Below, piece by piece: positions 1-17,137 of a stretch of DNA of 64,000 nucleotides (position 1 is the stretch's first letter; each line of letters begins with the position of its first letter). Both the position numbers and the translations under genes were made by a program. The notes beneath the pieces are model-generated. The model made no database searches. It had not been told where the DNA came from and worked only from the letters and a program-made list of their open reading frames with translations. This DNA is from Paracentrotus lividus (Eukaryota; Echinodermata; Echinoidea; Camarodonta; Echinidae), in contig CALNVZ010002100.1 of the NCBI GenBank assembly GCA_940671915.1, positions 17,748,857 to 17,812,856 of the forward strand, given 5' to 3'.

Positions 1-289
1 ATAACTTGTCAGGAACGAAAATTTCTATTGTTTGCTCTTGGTCTGGAATGTTCTTCGTTATAGATCTAAAGGATTAACTTAGCATTCCCTTTTCCTTTCA
101 GGCCAAGATGTATTGTTCCCTATGAAAAGCCAGGGGGAAGTAATTATCAATGTACATGTTTGTCTATTGTTTAGCACACATTTAGGAAGTCTCTTTTGAG
201 TACAAGTATTTTCCTTTGTAAGATCATTTCCTCTCCAAATATTTGTAGTCATGGTTTAGAATTACTAAGTAACCGATAATAGGGTATAT
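1..289. other. No gene recognised; AT-rich flank
   Basis: I see no exon, RNA gene or clear repeat boundary here. A short stretch near 181-200 resembles bases near 6300-6320, so the direct repeat annotated next may begin earlier than 290, but the match is too short to be sure. Confidence 0.3.
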
Positions 290-840
290 ATAGAGGTGAT
301 TTTTTGCAATCGGGTGAGAACCACCTAGCTTATACTAGACTTAACGTCATTTGAGGTCAGCAGTTAAAGTATATTCTCTAGGGAAATTCCACGCATAACC
401 GAGATAGGATGAGAGGCTAGCCCAGCTACCATCAGGTTCTCTACAGCTTTCTTCGAGAAGGCGTAGCCTCGTCTTGGTGATCGGGACACCCGCCGTCGTA
501 TTTCGTCTGCGTAGAGGCCAAGAATCGGACAGCTACCAGGTGGGGCCAAGTGGGCCAAAAAGACGACCATCTGACGGAGAGCCAGGGCAAGTTGGACGAG
601 GCGAAGCCTGTGACCTGCATCGTCGTCAGACGCGGGAACTAGACCTATACCAGTATTACTTACTTAAGATAAGTTTGAATTATTACTGTATTGTTTGTTT
701 TTGTAAGCCAAAACGAAAGTTACTTGGAGAATCAGAAAAGATTATTGGAATTAAACATACAATCCAACTTATTTACGAAACTTATATGTTTCCCTTTATT
801 TCGTCCAGTGATCTGCCTATCAGAGTATATAAATAATAAA
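290..840 (+). repeat. Direct repeat, copy 1 (partner at 6465-7090)
   Basis: The order of recognisable blocks here is repeated about 6.2 kb downstream: GTCAGCAGTTAA, then CCATCAGGTT, then GGCCAAGAATC, then GGGCCAAGTGGGCCAAA, then GACCTGCATCGT, then CTTAAGATAAGTT. The two copies differ by many single-base indels, more like raw-read noise than ordinary divergence. They could be the long terminal repeats of a retroelement or a local assembly duplication. No coding sequence is convincing in either copy; the short open frames are broken and resemble nothing I know. Confidence 0.55.
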
Positions 841-3800
841 AAAAAAAATAGATCACTTCACGTGAACAAATTTTGGAGGTCTCGCATCCGAGAATCACCT
901 GCTACTTCTAAAATAATTTTAAAAGGGAATTAAATTATTTTCTCCCCCCATTTATTCCACACGCATAACGATTGATGTTTACGGGGTTGCGAATTACAGT
1001 TAGAAATGATTATCTATGCTAAGTGGCAAAGAGCAATTATTTCAAGAGATTTAGTGAATATCTACTCCCCAAAGGTTAAGCCCTTCGGTTAATGCCTATT
1101 AGACTAGCCGGTATGGTGCATTAAGGCGGGGCGTTGTGCATTTTATGCATGAGTATTAGCTTGATATTAAGAGAATTCTTGGCTGCCTAAAACTAATTTA
1201 TAGGCTTTGAATGTTCAAAGGGTGTAAAAGACTTGAAAACTGGTGTTTCGCATATCGGAATGGTTGAATTAAATTGTATGCTCCTACTCCGGAGATACAT
1301 CTCTAGTGTCGCTGTATTGAAAGGAACTCCGCTTATAGTGGATATGTTGGCTTTCGGAGATCCCAGTGTTAAAGCCTAGATTTCTGTAGTGTTTTGCGAC
1401 AATCTCAGAGTTTAAGTCAAATATGGCTAGTTCTGAGCAAAATTAACAGAGTTTTAACTCATAAGGTAGGGAAATTGGCCTTCCGCTGGAGGCGAGTGAG
1501 TAAGTTCTTCCGTTTCTGACACACCGACGCTGTCAGGCGTGTAACCGAGTACCAAGAGACAAAGGGATGACCCGGAGTGAAACATGAGCTCATCTAGCAG
1601 TTGCGTAAGGAAAATGAAGGTAATTAATGTAAAAGCTCAATTACCGGTGGGGTTAAACTAGATGTGGTCAATTTGATGATGCCCACGATAAATCTTGATG
1701 CGATACATTACTAAGTTTTGAAATGATCTCTGAAAATCAAAAGGGAGTCTAAATCCTAATGGACTTGTGGGTAAAACTACATCTAATCTCTAATCTAGAA
1801 AGCGGAAGGCTTATAGACTGTAAAAGTGAAATTAGATATGTGATAGTGGTACCCTAAGATTGAATATTCTGCCCAGAGAGATACCCAGCTACCTTCTAGT
1901 ATGTGGAGTTTAAATTGCAGATATTCATAATCCATCACTGTTTCACGGAAGGACCTCCATATACGAGGTACCAACAATATAATGAGGAATTATATGTCAG
2001 TCAAGACTATCAAGTCTTCTGTAACCTGGTCCTCTATTGACTAACTTACTTCAACGACACATCTGCCTCCTCAAAAAACAGAATATTCAACCCTGAAATC
2101 GGCATGCGTATCGATGGCATAGTTCGCACAACCTGGAGCGTTTGTGCGATCCTCTATAAGGCATAATCACCAAGTAGATCAGGGCAGATCTTCAAATGAT
2201 AGTGATACTTCTCTATTTAGTTGCTATTATGTCCTAAGGAGAGACAAAATTTTTGATTTGACATGTCATTGTCCCCAGAAGGAGAGCGATATGAAAGCTC
2301 AGCGGTAGCGAACGCAAATGCAGCGAATGTTTATGACCGATGGCATGTGGAGAGATGTGACATCTATTCTTTATGTCATTAGTGACGACACCACTCTATC
2401 AGTGTCTCGGTGAGACAAATATACCAGCAAAGACATAACACAAGACATCTAGATCCCAAACGACAAGGTGGCGGCAATGGACTTCTATGTAATGTAAAGC
2501 CACCAAATCAAAAATAAGTTAAGAGCCATGGTTCAATGCCAAAACTGCTGGCGAGGTTCAAAGCCCATAGGGCAAAAGTGTGAAAAAAGAAAAATAAGTC
2601 CTGAGAAAGGTAGCCAGTTCCTTACATATACATGAGGAGTGAGGTGCTTATATGTGATAAAGGAGAAAATTCCTAAATCAGCCCAGAAATATGAGATTGT
2701 CCCCTAAAATCGCGTGGAAAGTTCCTAATTGGTTCAGCTTCAGGGATATCTGTTAGTAGTAGGGGATGAATAATTTGCAGTCCCCCCGGTTGTAGATGGG
2801 TGGTTGAATACCTTATGAACATGCCTAATGAGAGTGAGAATTGAGACCCAGCAAGGGATGTATCAGACAACCACTGTCTACAAGCTACTGTATTGTCTGA
2901 GGTTAAGGAATGGACGATAGGAAGTATCAAATTAACAAACCAATCCTGAACAGTATGAAGGTGCGTCTGCGATGACTAATTGAGGCTCAATGTAGTCAAT
3001 AAAACTGGAGTAATGCCTGTAGTGTGAACTAGGAATAAGGAATTGTCAATGCCTGGAATGTTTCCCCGTTATCCCGTGCTTTACGTGACTCAGTTGTCCA
3101 TATGAGACTTGGTAGGTTAGCTGACTTGAAGAGATAAGCAACCCAGATAAATAATAAATGTTGTTTGGAGAGACATAGCCACTCTAGATGGTGCCAAACA
3201 CAAGAACAATTCACAGGTCAGCAGTTAGAGTACAGAGTAAACTGATTGAGATAACTAGACTAAGGCGTTTCCCTTAGCGCAAGATCGATACATCTCGCTA
3301 ATACTTACTATTTCTGATAAGCGAGAAGAGTGCATCGTAAGGGCAGATGTGAAGTTGACCGACGATGTCTATTATGATAGGTGCACTAAACTTCAATATG
3401 CAATACACGTTTTAACGTGAGACGTATAGACTCTCATATCCAGAAAGAGTCAACCATATATTCCATGACAGTATCCACATAAGATTGACAGAAAGGTACC
3501 CCCGCGAGGTTCGCTGCCTGGAAGCGATCCAACTGTGTTGTGAAGAATTTGAAGTTTAAAATTAGAGAAGTTTCATGAGGTTAAGATATAACTACCGATC
3601 ACTGAGCAATCGCGTGACGTTTGTTTATGAAGAGACGTAGATCCCGGATACTCAAGCATATACGGAAACATATTAGTTACAGTACTAATACTAGACTACA
3701 GAGCTTGAAAGACCTCACAAGCACTACAGATAGCACGGAGAGCCTAAACCAGGCCTCGCGTAACCCTGACCCCCAGTGACGTAGCTCATGCTTAAGTCAA

Positions 3801-6464
3801 ATCAGTTTTTGCAAGAGGCATTAAAGATGACGTCCATTGCGCCCCTGCGTGGCAAAAGGGATTGATAATGTTTGGACAAGCCCTCCGCAGATTCTTGTAT
3901 TATTGACGCGACGTGTGAGCAAGTTTGTCCTCTTAGGGCAGAGACAGGATGTTTAATACCAAGATACAGCGTCCCCTCCAAGTACTTGTCCGTTGCCCAA
4001 GCCCTCGTAGCAGAGATCATGCGGGCGCTCGCACACACGATTCTCTATAGGTTCAGGATGACATTTAGTTATTGATAATAAATTTCAACACTTAAGGCCA
4101 AATGAACAAACAAACTAACATCAATGAGGATGAGTATGTGCGGGCTACGAGAATATAGGCTTTCCGTGTTAACTTTAGTGAAAGGAGGTCAGAAAACAAA
4201 GGCCGCTGCCTCATGAGCAAGGCCTTTACTCCTAGCAGGTATTGTGAAATTGCTCAAACAGTGATTACAAAGAACAAAAAAAAACCAGAGGAAAATTAAT
4301 ATACTGGAGCACCATTGTCAGCCCATTGATACTGTTCTCTATGCTAACCCCATATAACAAGATGACTAATAGGCTTCCTACATGGATTCAAGAGAAGTAC
4401 AAGAGGGACACCAAGCAAATTCAGCGGGTTCGCGCCATACTATGTTTAGTTGGTTAGGCACTTACTTTATAGTTACAAGCGAAAACATTTGTCTGCTTAG
4501 GCTTAGTTGTGAATTAGTACTCAGCGGTGTAGTTTAATGAGGCGTCAATAAGGAATTAGTTAGGATAAGAATTTGATGCTGTTAAGATGTGTAACGGTAG
4601 GTTAAGAAAACAAAATCATGAAATATGTACAAAAAAAAAAAGAAAAATGGTAAATAGATTTGTTAGGCAAGCAAATCATAATACAATTTGATGGCCTAAA
4701 TACTAAATTACACTATGTCATTGAAACAAAAAAAAGGAAATGAAAAGGTGGTAAATCAGAGTTTTATAATAACAATGCAATGAAATAAATATGTAATAAG
4801 AATGCATCAGTAGTTAGCAAACCCAATTAGCATACTTTTAGCAAATACAAGAATTTTAATAAGATTGCAACCACCTTCCGTATCACTCACAATAAATCAC
4901 CTTGAGTCTTTTTAAAATCAGTTCTAAATCACCCTTTTAAAAACAAAAGGACAAACACTGATCTTAAGAATGACTTGCCGTAGAATCTGGAGCAAAGTCT
5001 GACTTGTGGAAAGTGGAAAGACAAGTCTTGTTAAAAATTAAAAAAAAAAACTAATCTTAAATCTTACCTAAGGAAGGCGCATGTTTAATTATAATAGCTT
5101 ACTAATTAACGAGACTCGAAAATAAGAAGGCTTTAATATTGTTGCAAATGGATATAATTGGTCTAAGAACCTCTGATGTATTTTTGTGGAGAAATGATCA
5201 TGAATTTAGAAAGAAAGAGTAAAAAAAAAAAAAAAATAGTGAAAAAATAACAAGAACCATGTTGTCATATTTTGTCGGAAATCAAATTTGAAGCTGCATA
5301 TTTAGGCACAACATGCACCAAGGGGAAAAGCAATCGTCTCGGTTTTTAATTTAAAACAAATAAACAAGGATGTTAAAATGTAGTGAGACTATAGGAAAGA
5401 AAGTTAAAGCATAACGAGGATGTCAAACAAATATTAGCTTCATTATAAAGAATAACATAATTAGATACATAGAGATGAGATAATATAGAAATGTCCTCAA
5501 CATAGAAGAACGATAGTTGTGTATTTATGGGGAAAGTGATTGGTATAAAGAAACAAACAGTTGCTAGTGAATATTTGTGTAATGTCTATAATGAAATGAT
5601 AAAGCAAAAAAAACTTCAATTCAGTATACTCTTCAGGTTCATCATGTAAATCACAATGTGTAAGAAAGAACTGTATCGAGCGTATCGATATTCGTTATGG
5701 TTTATCGTACATGGTGGCGAAACGATTACGATCGTAGCTTAAAAAAAACAGAGTAAAGGACAGATGAAAGTGTAGTTAAGAGGTTCATTAAACGGAATGT
5801 CCAGAATAGAGTGCTATTAATTGTTGCTTCCAATCAAATAATTCATAATAATTAAAGGATAAGACATATAAGTTAGAACAGAAAACCAGATTTGTTGGCT
5901 GCGGGTAATCGGATATGATTTTCTTTCATCAACATAAATTTATCTTGTTACTAGTCGTTTAATGTATATGATCCAGCGCCTACATCAGAATACTATTACT
6001 ACAAGGTGCGTGGGATAACTGACAGTCAAGCGGAAAAAATTTCTTGTTGTTTTGCCATCTTCGGTGTGGACTAGCAAACCGTTGTCTGAAGCTTAACATC
6101 ACGACGAGGAGCCCACCTGGAGGTGTGATGCAGTTCGCCTTTTCCTGATGTGACAGAGGGCAAGCCAAAAACTGTATATGGTCGTCGCTTATATGAAATA
6201 AGGCCCAGCGCAGGAAGATATCAATCCATAAATATCAACAGTGAGTGTGTAACACCAAGAGAAGCTCGCTAAATCTAAATATGTTATAACAACACAAGAA
6301 TTTAGAAAGTCTCTTTAGCAATAGTATCTATATGATGATATACCTTATGATAGAATCATTCTCGCTTCTTCCAGAATATATATGATGAGTGCATTAGATA
6401 ACTTAATACAATAGATTTACTATGATAAACACAGGAGAAGAAGAGGAAGATAGGGACGAATACT
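841..6464. other. Gene-free, apparently low-quality sequence between the repeat copies
   Basis: No exon with credible splice sites or a conserved motif is visible on either strand. From about 4,600 the sequence becomes A-rich with many short poly-A runs. If the flanking repeats are LTRs, this would be the internal part of the element, but I found no integrase, protease or reverse transcriptase motif; frequent indels would hide one. A purine-rich tract at about 6432-6455 lies just before the second copy and could be a polypurine tract. Confidence 0.35.
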
Positions 6465-7090
6465 AATTGAAGGGATTTTTTTAGCAATGGGCGAGAAAGC
6501 CATCCTACATATGACAAATAGATCATAAACTCAGTTAGAAGTCAGCAGTTAAGAGTTATTCCTGGGATGGAGAAAATGTGGTCCACGTTCGGGGGAATAA
6601 TTGACAATCGAGGCATAGCCCCAGCTGCCATCAGGTTTCGTAGCAGCTTTCTTCGCAGAGTGGCTCGCTCTGTTTCGTTAAGCCAGATACGTAGGACACC
6701 ACGCCGTCAGATATTTCTGTGGCGCGGAGGCCAAGAATCCGCCAGAAACCGCTACCAGGTTGGGCCAAGTGGGCCAAAGAACGCCATCCTGCGGCGAGTG
6801 CCAGGGCCAAGTGGACGCAGGCGAGCTGCTGACCTGCATCGTACCGGTCAGACGGGGATACTATTCCGTATTCCAGTAATATAGCTCATACCTTAAGATA
6901 AGTTGAATAATTTGGAAAGCTATAAATACAACCTGTAATAGTTTTGGTTTTTTGTAAAGCCAACAAACGAAAGTATTTTTGAAATCATGAAAAAAAGAAT
7001 ATTGGAGAAATAAAGAAATCATGACAGATTCTCAACTTTATTTTAACGAAATATGCAATATAAGTACTCCCCATATATTTACGAGTGTCA
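6465..7090 (+). repeat. Direct repeat, copy 2 (partner at 290-840)
   Basis: This carries the same ordered blocks as 290-840, including GTCAGCAGTTAA, GGGCCAAGTGGGCCAAA and CTTAAGATAAGTT, with many small indels between the copies. It is preceded by a purine-rich tract (about 6432-6455). The open frame inside it is not a recognisable protein. Confidence 0.55.
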
Positions 7091-10000
7091 TTTGTAGCAG
7101 TGTTAAAAAAAAAAAAAAAAAAAGTACACTCACGTAGACAATACACCAAAACGGTGACAAAATATTAGCATTAAAACTGAGAACAAAATTATGAACGACA
7201 ACGGCGCAATATTGAGGCAAATGTTGTAATCTGCTCCCCAGACGTCAGAATGATGAGACACCCGGCAATACACTGCAGCACTGACCAATGGGGTAGACGG
7301 ACGTGATGGAGGATTGTCTAAAGTCAGAACCAGAGAGTTGAGTGACTTTACACGAAGGAAGTCTGTTTAGAGACGAGAAAAAGATGGAATACCCAGAAGG
7401 TAACAGATGATACAAAAAATGAGCCAGAAAGTGGAAGCCTATTTTTTTGCTCGTGATTCAACATCAACGGCATTGCAAAAATTAGCCAGTAAACTACGGA
7501 TATGAATAAGCGCCTCGCCGAATAATTAATGCAAATAATTAATGAGCATAGGACATCGTGTCAAGTGAAACTTTCTAATTCCTGGCGAAAAGCACTTAAC
7601 CATAGTTAGTTTGGGTGACACTAATCCACATATGACCTGACGGACAACCAGGTGTGTGTAAGACAGTTAAACCCTCGTAATCAGGCTATTGATCACAGGC
7701 TCCTCACAAACGAGATGTCATCAGAACTTAAAACTTTGTATGATCTATTAGCACGGTTAAAAAAAAAATAGCAAGCTATGAAATTTTCTATAAGGGTAAA
7801 TATGCTTTAGCATATCTTTTTGAGAGTATATGAAATGGATACATTGGTTTATATGTCTCTCCCTTCTAGATATCAAACGACCTAACAAAAAACCCAATCA
7901 AAATAAAATACACAGAATAAAGACATCCAAGTTGAGCACGAATCAAAAGAATATAACCCATGGCAAACGATATTTGGCAGCGCTTAAGCGATATTTATGA
8001 CAGCGAACACTATGACAAAAAAGAAAAAACAAAATATATTAAGAGACCTACGAATTGAAATCAGTACTAAGAAAAAACAAGAACGTAGGAGAGACTGACG
8101 GTCCTGATTATTCTTATTAACCTGTTTTATAACTGATCAAGTTTTTTATTAACTAAAAACCTCCGTTCAACATATTCAACAATAAACAGTTTCCAAAGCA
8201 AAGGAGTCATTCCGGAACTGGCAACAGAAGTTGATAAATATAAAAACGTAAATACATAAATTTCTGAGAACACAAAAAGTACATGAAATTTCAAGTACGA
8301 CATTCAAACAAACATGTTTATGAACCTGTTGATGTCAGGGCGGTCGTTCACCCATGGGGATTCAGTTTTAATGCTACTATGTCTTCTGAAGAAGCATTAA
8401 TATACACCAGTCATTCCACCGAGAACAAGTCTAAACATCTCTGACATCTCCTTATAAAGACAGACAATATCCTTTGGTTCTGAACATTTATATGTTATAT
8501 AATGATAATAATAATACTTCATTCTTATATCGTGTTCCTTGGAGAAACAGTCCTTCTCAGTATACCTCAGCCATATGAACTTTCATATCTGACATCTTGA
8601 CAAGTCAGACATTAATCTCTGGACCTGGTAGTCACAAGAGTCACAGTAATGGCAATCGTTGACCATGGGGTTGTCACATTTCCCCTCTTTCAATGGCATT
8701 GTATCCTTTGAGCATGGTTCTTATTAAGATCCATGCTTTGAGGAAAATCAGACGTTCTCAACATATACATCAGTTAAAACATGGATTTAATAAGAAGATA
8801 TATGGTTAAAAGAAGGAAAAACTCTGACATCTCCTTAGCTGTGGTATACTGAACTAGGATTCATCAAAGTCGTCACCCATTGCTTTATTGCACTATGGTG
8901 TAAGAGCGGTCGTTGACCCATAGTGATGAAAAACTTTGTATGAGTATCATCACGTCGCCGTCATATTTTGTTTCAGTTTTAACGTTTTGTGTCTACTTAT
9001 GAGAATTATTGCTCATTAGGCCCCAGTCACATTCATGATACCAACTGCAGTCAGACTATAGATCTTAACCATTCAGTGTAATGGATTTCTTGAGGGGTCT
9101 TTCGTCAATGTGATGTTGATCTCATCGGTATTGCCAAGTGAGATTTGTTCGTACCTCCTTGGTATGGCGGGTGTGTTAGTTTTTCAGACGTCGTGTCAGC
9201 AATCCATACTCCGAGATGATGATGACATGTCAGGATAAATCATCGCTAAAGAATGATTAGTAGTTTATAATCGTTTCTTGGAGAAAACAATCACAATCAA
9301 ACTGAGACACAGGGAGCAGAAACCCCAGTGGTCTAACTGGTCGCAGCAGGGGCCGGCTACGTCTCCGAGAAACCAAAGCTGCTGCGTGATGGAAGACCTT
9401 GAACTTGGAGTTGCAGTGTTTCTTAGAGTTCACTCTAAGTCGTTGTCCTCTCGATCATATAGATGATGAAACAATGCTATGATGATGTACGAAAGTATAA
9501 TAGACGCGTATTTTATGATCGAATGACGAGGCTCGATCGCTTCGGTGTGAATCATTTTCTGTCGGGGACTACTAAACTTCTTTTTGATTAATTGATTGAA
9601 CAGATATATACAATGATTAATAGAAGCGACCATTGTTTCTTTAATGATATCTAGTATCGTTTAATTCAAATGGCACTTTTGCTGGTAGGGTGCTACACAT
9701 CTCTGACGTATAAACTTTTCTTTGCAGATTTCAGTTTGCGATTTTCCTCAGAACTATGCAGCTCTTGAAAAAATATCTTCATCCCGTGGATACCAGTAAT
9801 TTCAGATGAAAGTTTCAGTTGCAGGAGTACCTGTCTGCATAAATGAGCTATAGCTGCTTATCATAATTGGTGAATCGATAAGAAATGATGATAAATCGTA
9901 TGAAAGGTTGCATGCCGTATTCGTTTTATATGTAACAGTTCCATGCTGGCATAACTGGAAGAAAGGAAATTTACTCATACTGTGTAGTTTCCCTCCGGTG

Positions 10001-13000
10001 GGTCACATAAGTGCATTGCAACAAAATGTTCCACCCTGTGATTGTTTTTGGAGAAAATACAAGCTAAGAAATGCACTGTTGTATAGAGCCACATTATTTC
10101 AAGAAAGTCATTCCTACTGTTCAATCCAATATAACTTTTAGTTTAAAGTCTCCTCTTGGCGCTGTACCAAGTTTCATGCTATGAACTTCTTTATGACACT
10201 TTTTTCCTACGAAATGTGTATTGTATTCCTTTCAATAATTACATGTCATGCTTGCTGTCACTATTTATGTGACTGTAATGTATATGGAGGTGGTGATTAG
10301 AAGGAAATTAGGTACATGAAACTATGTCATAATAACACCATCACATCTATACCAACAACGTAAGTGATGGACAAAGTGATACTCATCAAACATACTTCAT
10401 GTGCATGTATTTTAAGAAAAATTAAAACAGGCTAGTTACGTACAACACAACACATGCTCGGAAACTGCACGAAATAGTGCATTTTATGTGTTGCCATTTT
10501 TCATACAGGCATCCAACTAGTCATAATGCGATTGGCGGGAAACCCCGTAAAGCGATTAACAAAAATAGGTGGAGCAGACGACTAGCGAACTTGACATCAG
10601 ATGTTGACGCTCAGGGGCGACACTGGAACATTTTTAATGTGGCAGAGCCGGGGGGGGGGGCTGTCGGACCATATTTGCTGACAAGACATAAAATGGACAC
10701 AAAATAATCAATTTTAACCATTCGCAAAATTACTCTCAATATTTTAAGTACCTGGATAGAAAATTGTTAATGGGGGAGTCAAAGTCCCCACACCATCCTT
10801 CAATCTACTTCTCGCGTGTCGACATTTTGGTACCTCAAATTATTATTCACTCAGTTGGACATCTGCTTCGTGCATGTGCGTGCTCTCGCAGCTTCCAAGA
10901 ACTACGGATCGAGTCGAGGGAATCTCTCTAGCACGAGTGCTTCTCATGTAATGTCTATTTATACTGGCATCTGTTGAGGGCCAAAGGGGCACTAATCAAG
11001 TCTTATTTAAAGTCCATATGGGTTAACGTCCTTTTTTTTATTCTTGGCAAGACAAGCTGAAGTTCAGAAGAAATGACGTGCGTGAGATCTAGTGGGGGAC
11101 CTCTTTTGAACCAGCTATCCATGGTTGAACCTAACAGGGGAAGGTCACCTTGGAAAGGTACATCATTATTTAGAAGCAGCACAGCGTAGGCAAAAAGGCG
11201 TTGCTTATCAGGGTTGATTACAATTTTGTAATGGTCTTATGTCATGGTTTCCCTATACCATCATAGCAGTTCTGGAAGTGGTACTCGTCCGCGTATACAT
11301 ACCTTGCCTGATATTTCACATGCCGTGGTGGTAGATTGTGGAAAACAGCAAAGTAAAGACAGCGATGGAGTAATCAGTGTCTCACTCAGTAAATTTTTCC
11401 AAGCCATTTCCTGTTTTATGATGAAAAGAGTAGAAAACACCAAGATAAAAAAGTCTAAGCAAAATTAACGTGTATTGGATATAAAATCATTGCACATGTT
11501 TATATTCATCATTGCCCATATTCATAAAACCTCACGAAAGCTAGTTGTCAACTAATTACATAGGGAACAATACACAGGAAGGTAATAACTAGGCCTATAA
11601 CGGTTTTATGAACTTGTGCCCAGGTCTAAACATGATTGGCCTACTCCCGATGTGTTGGATACGGGTTTACAGGATGTGCATAGTTCCGTCTGTTATTCAA
11701 GTATAATAAGTAGCCAATACCACATAGTTAACCTTCCTCCTGCAGCCTCTGACATGTTAATATGGAAATCGTTTTAAGGCACCAGTTTCTCACACCCCCA
11801 CCGTAATCCATTTAAAAGGCAGCCATCTAAACTTAACCATCCAGCAAATTCAATAATCGTTTTAAGGAATATATTAGATATCAGCAGCAGCCATATTGTG
11901 TCCGCTGGAAATAAGTACCTCTTTCGATAGCACTGGTACTTAGTTTCACTTTTCGCTTTCATCATTACCGATTGTGCAGCTAAGGGTAAAAATTGGTAGC
12001 ACAAGATCCCCAACCAAACTTATTTTACCAACAAAATTAATGAAAAATAAATAGAGAGAAAGGGAGATAGAGAAATAGGAATGTATGAAAGAAAAAAAAT
12101 GAAAATGATGATATGCACATCCCATTTATTGTCGGTCGCTCCACTCACTCCAATTGCCGTCCATCTAGGAAAATCAGCCCCACCCCACTACGTCTCTGTC
12201 CTTCATTTTAATCCCATAACATGAAGTCCTATTACACCAAAGGTATTCAATTGGAATCCTTGAACATTTCGAAAAATGAACCGTTAAAGACGACGTGAAC
12301 ATTATTTTGAACCATTTAGGACGAACATTTTACAGAAATGAGAACAAATTATAAAATGATATATTTGGATCTGTGACCGAATTTGTCCCGAAGGTCATTG
12401 CCACGAAAGACGGTAAGATTAAATCGTTAACGGGAATTTTAAAAGATATAATCATGTTTACTTGATTTTGCCATGCTTTATGCATTTCACGTTCGTCAAA
12501 AATAGAAAAAGGTCTCACTGTTAGGTATGTAATAAACAAAATATTTTGGTGTTGATGAAATTGTATCCTTTACCCCTCTACTTCTTAGAACCCTTTGATT
12601 GAACATTATATTCATGCTATTCTGTATTACCTCCATCGTACATTGAGTATTAAATGAGGTGTGTCGTGAATTGATCGGATTATGTTCGTGGGTGCTGCTT
12701 TTCTTTTCTCTTCATTTATTTCGTGATTATCTCCGGATTCCGGAAGGAGGCTTGAATTCCATGTGGAGTTTATAGTTGAAAACAGTATGTCCCTACATGG
12801 GAAAAGGTCATATCAGGTTTAGGCTTATAATCGATTTTGCAGCTTCACACTAATTCTCATAAGACAATAATGCATAATATGGCCATAAAGACAGTGTTGT
12901 GTATGTTGCCTGAAAAAAAAAATCAACACAGAAAATAACAGATGTCAGCAGTGCGATTAAATTCATCTCTCTTTTTATGTTTGTAATAGAATGCATTTTG

Positions 13001-13063
13001 AAATGATGTAATACTTTATTATACTCAACCCCTCCACATACCCCTACACCTTCTCTACCCTCA
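7091..13063. other. No supported gene
   Basis: I found no exon that I can defend. A motif like GGTCGTTNACCCAT occurs near 8341 and 8906, with a relative near 8652, and CTCTGACATCTCCTT occurs near 8437 and 8822, so part of 8.3-9.0 kb may be an old local duplication. One stretch (about 11,270-11,350) is bounded by an AG on the left and a GTAAAG on the right and is open, but it matches no family I know. A G run lies at about 10,650-10,660. Confidence 0.35.
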
Positions 13064-13110
13064 CTCGCATACACACACATACACACACACACGCACGCAC
13101 ACAATGACAC

Positions 13111-13146
<36 letters not shown>

Positions 13147-13255
13147 CCTCACACACATGCACACACAAACATACCCACACACACACATATACAATCACAT
13201 TTATACACACACTCACGAGCGCCCTAACACACACACACACACACACACACACAAC
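13064..13255. repeat. (CA)n microsatellite, interrupted
   Basis: About 190 bp are dominated by CA dinucleotides with occasional TA, CT and CG interruptions; the longest pure runs are near 13,125-13,145 and 13,230-13,253. Open frames on both strands are by-products of the repeat. Confidence 0.95.
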
Positions 13256-16679
<3,424 letters not shown>

Positions 16680-16776
16680 TCCGTCTCTCTCTCTCTCTCT
16701 CTCTTCTCTCTGCTGTATTATTATTATCTTTTATATCTCTCTCATTTACGGCGTTGCTCTCATCCGATACCCCCTC

Positions 16777-16816
<40 letters not shown>

Positions 16817-17096
16817 TTGACTCTCTTCCTCTAATTGATCTCCTCGCTTGTATCGTTCCTTTCTTTTTCCCACCAACCCCCTCTTCCACTGCCCCCATCT
16901 ATCCCTTTTAGCTCTTTGAATCTCCCTCTATTTCTCGCTTTCATCTCTCCTCATTTCTATTTCTATCCTCCCCCCCCCTCTCTTTCTCTCTCTTTCTTTC
17001 TATTAACATACAACCTATAATGCTATACAAGTAATTTTGTATAACCCCTTTTCTCTCGGCTTGTGTCTATAGTTTTAACAATCTCATATCCCCTCA

Positions 17097-17135
<39 letters not shown>
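16680..17135 (+). repeat. CT-rich pyrimidine tract with three (CT)n runs
   Basis: A strongly pyrimidine-rich stretch contains (CT)n runs near 16,685-16,708, 16,780-16,809 and 17,099-17,134. The Ser-Leu repeat frames across it are low-complexity artefacts. It lies 1.4-1.9 kb upstream of the first recognised exon of the membrane-protein gene; whether it belongs to that gene's 5' region is unknown. Confidence 0.85.

Positions 17136-17137
<2 letters not shown>

Noticed and set aside
9278-9466. Open frame containing WSNWSQ, reminiscent of a thrombospondin type 1 repeat
   Set aside because: Only the short Trp motif fits; the expected Cys and Arg pattern is absent.
11244-11468. Possible exon around 11,270-11,350
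   Set aside because: AG and GT edges exist, but the open stretch is short, matches no family and has no partner exons.
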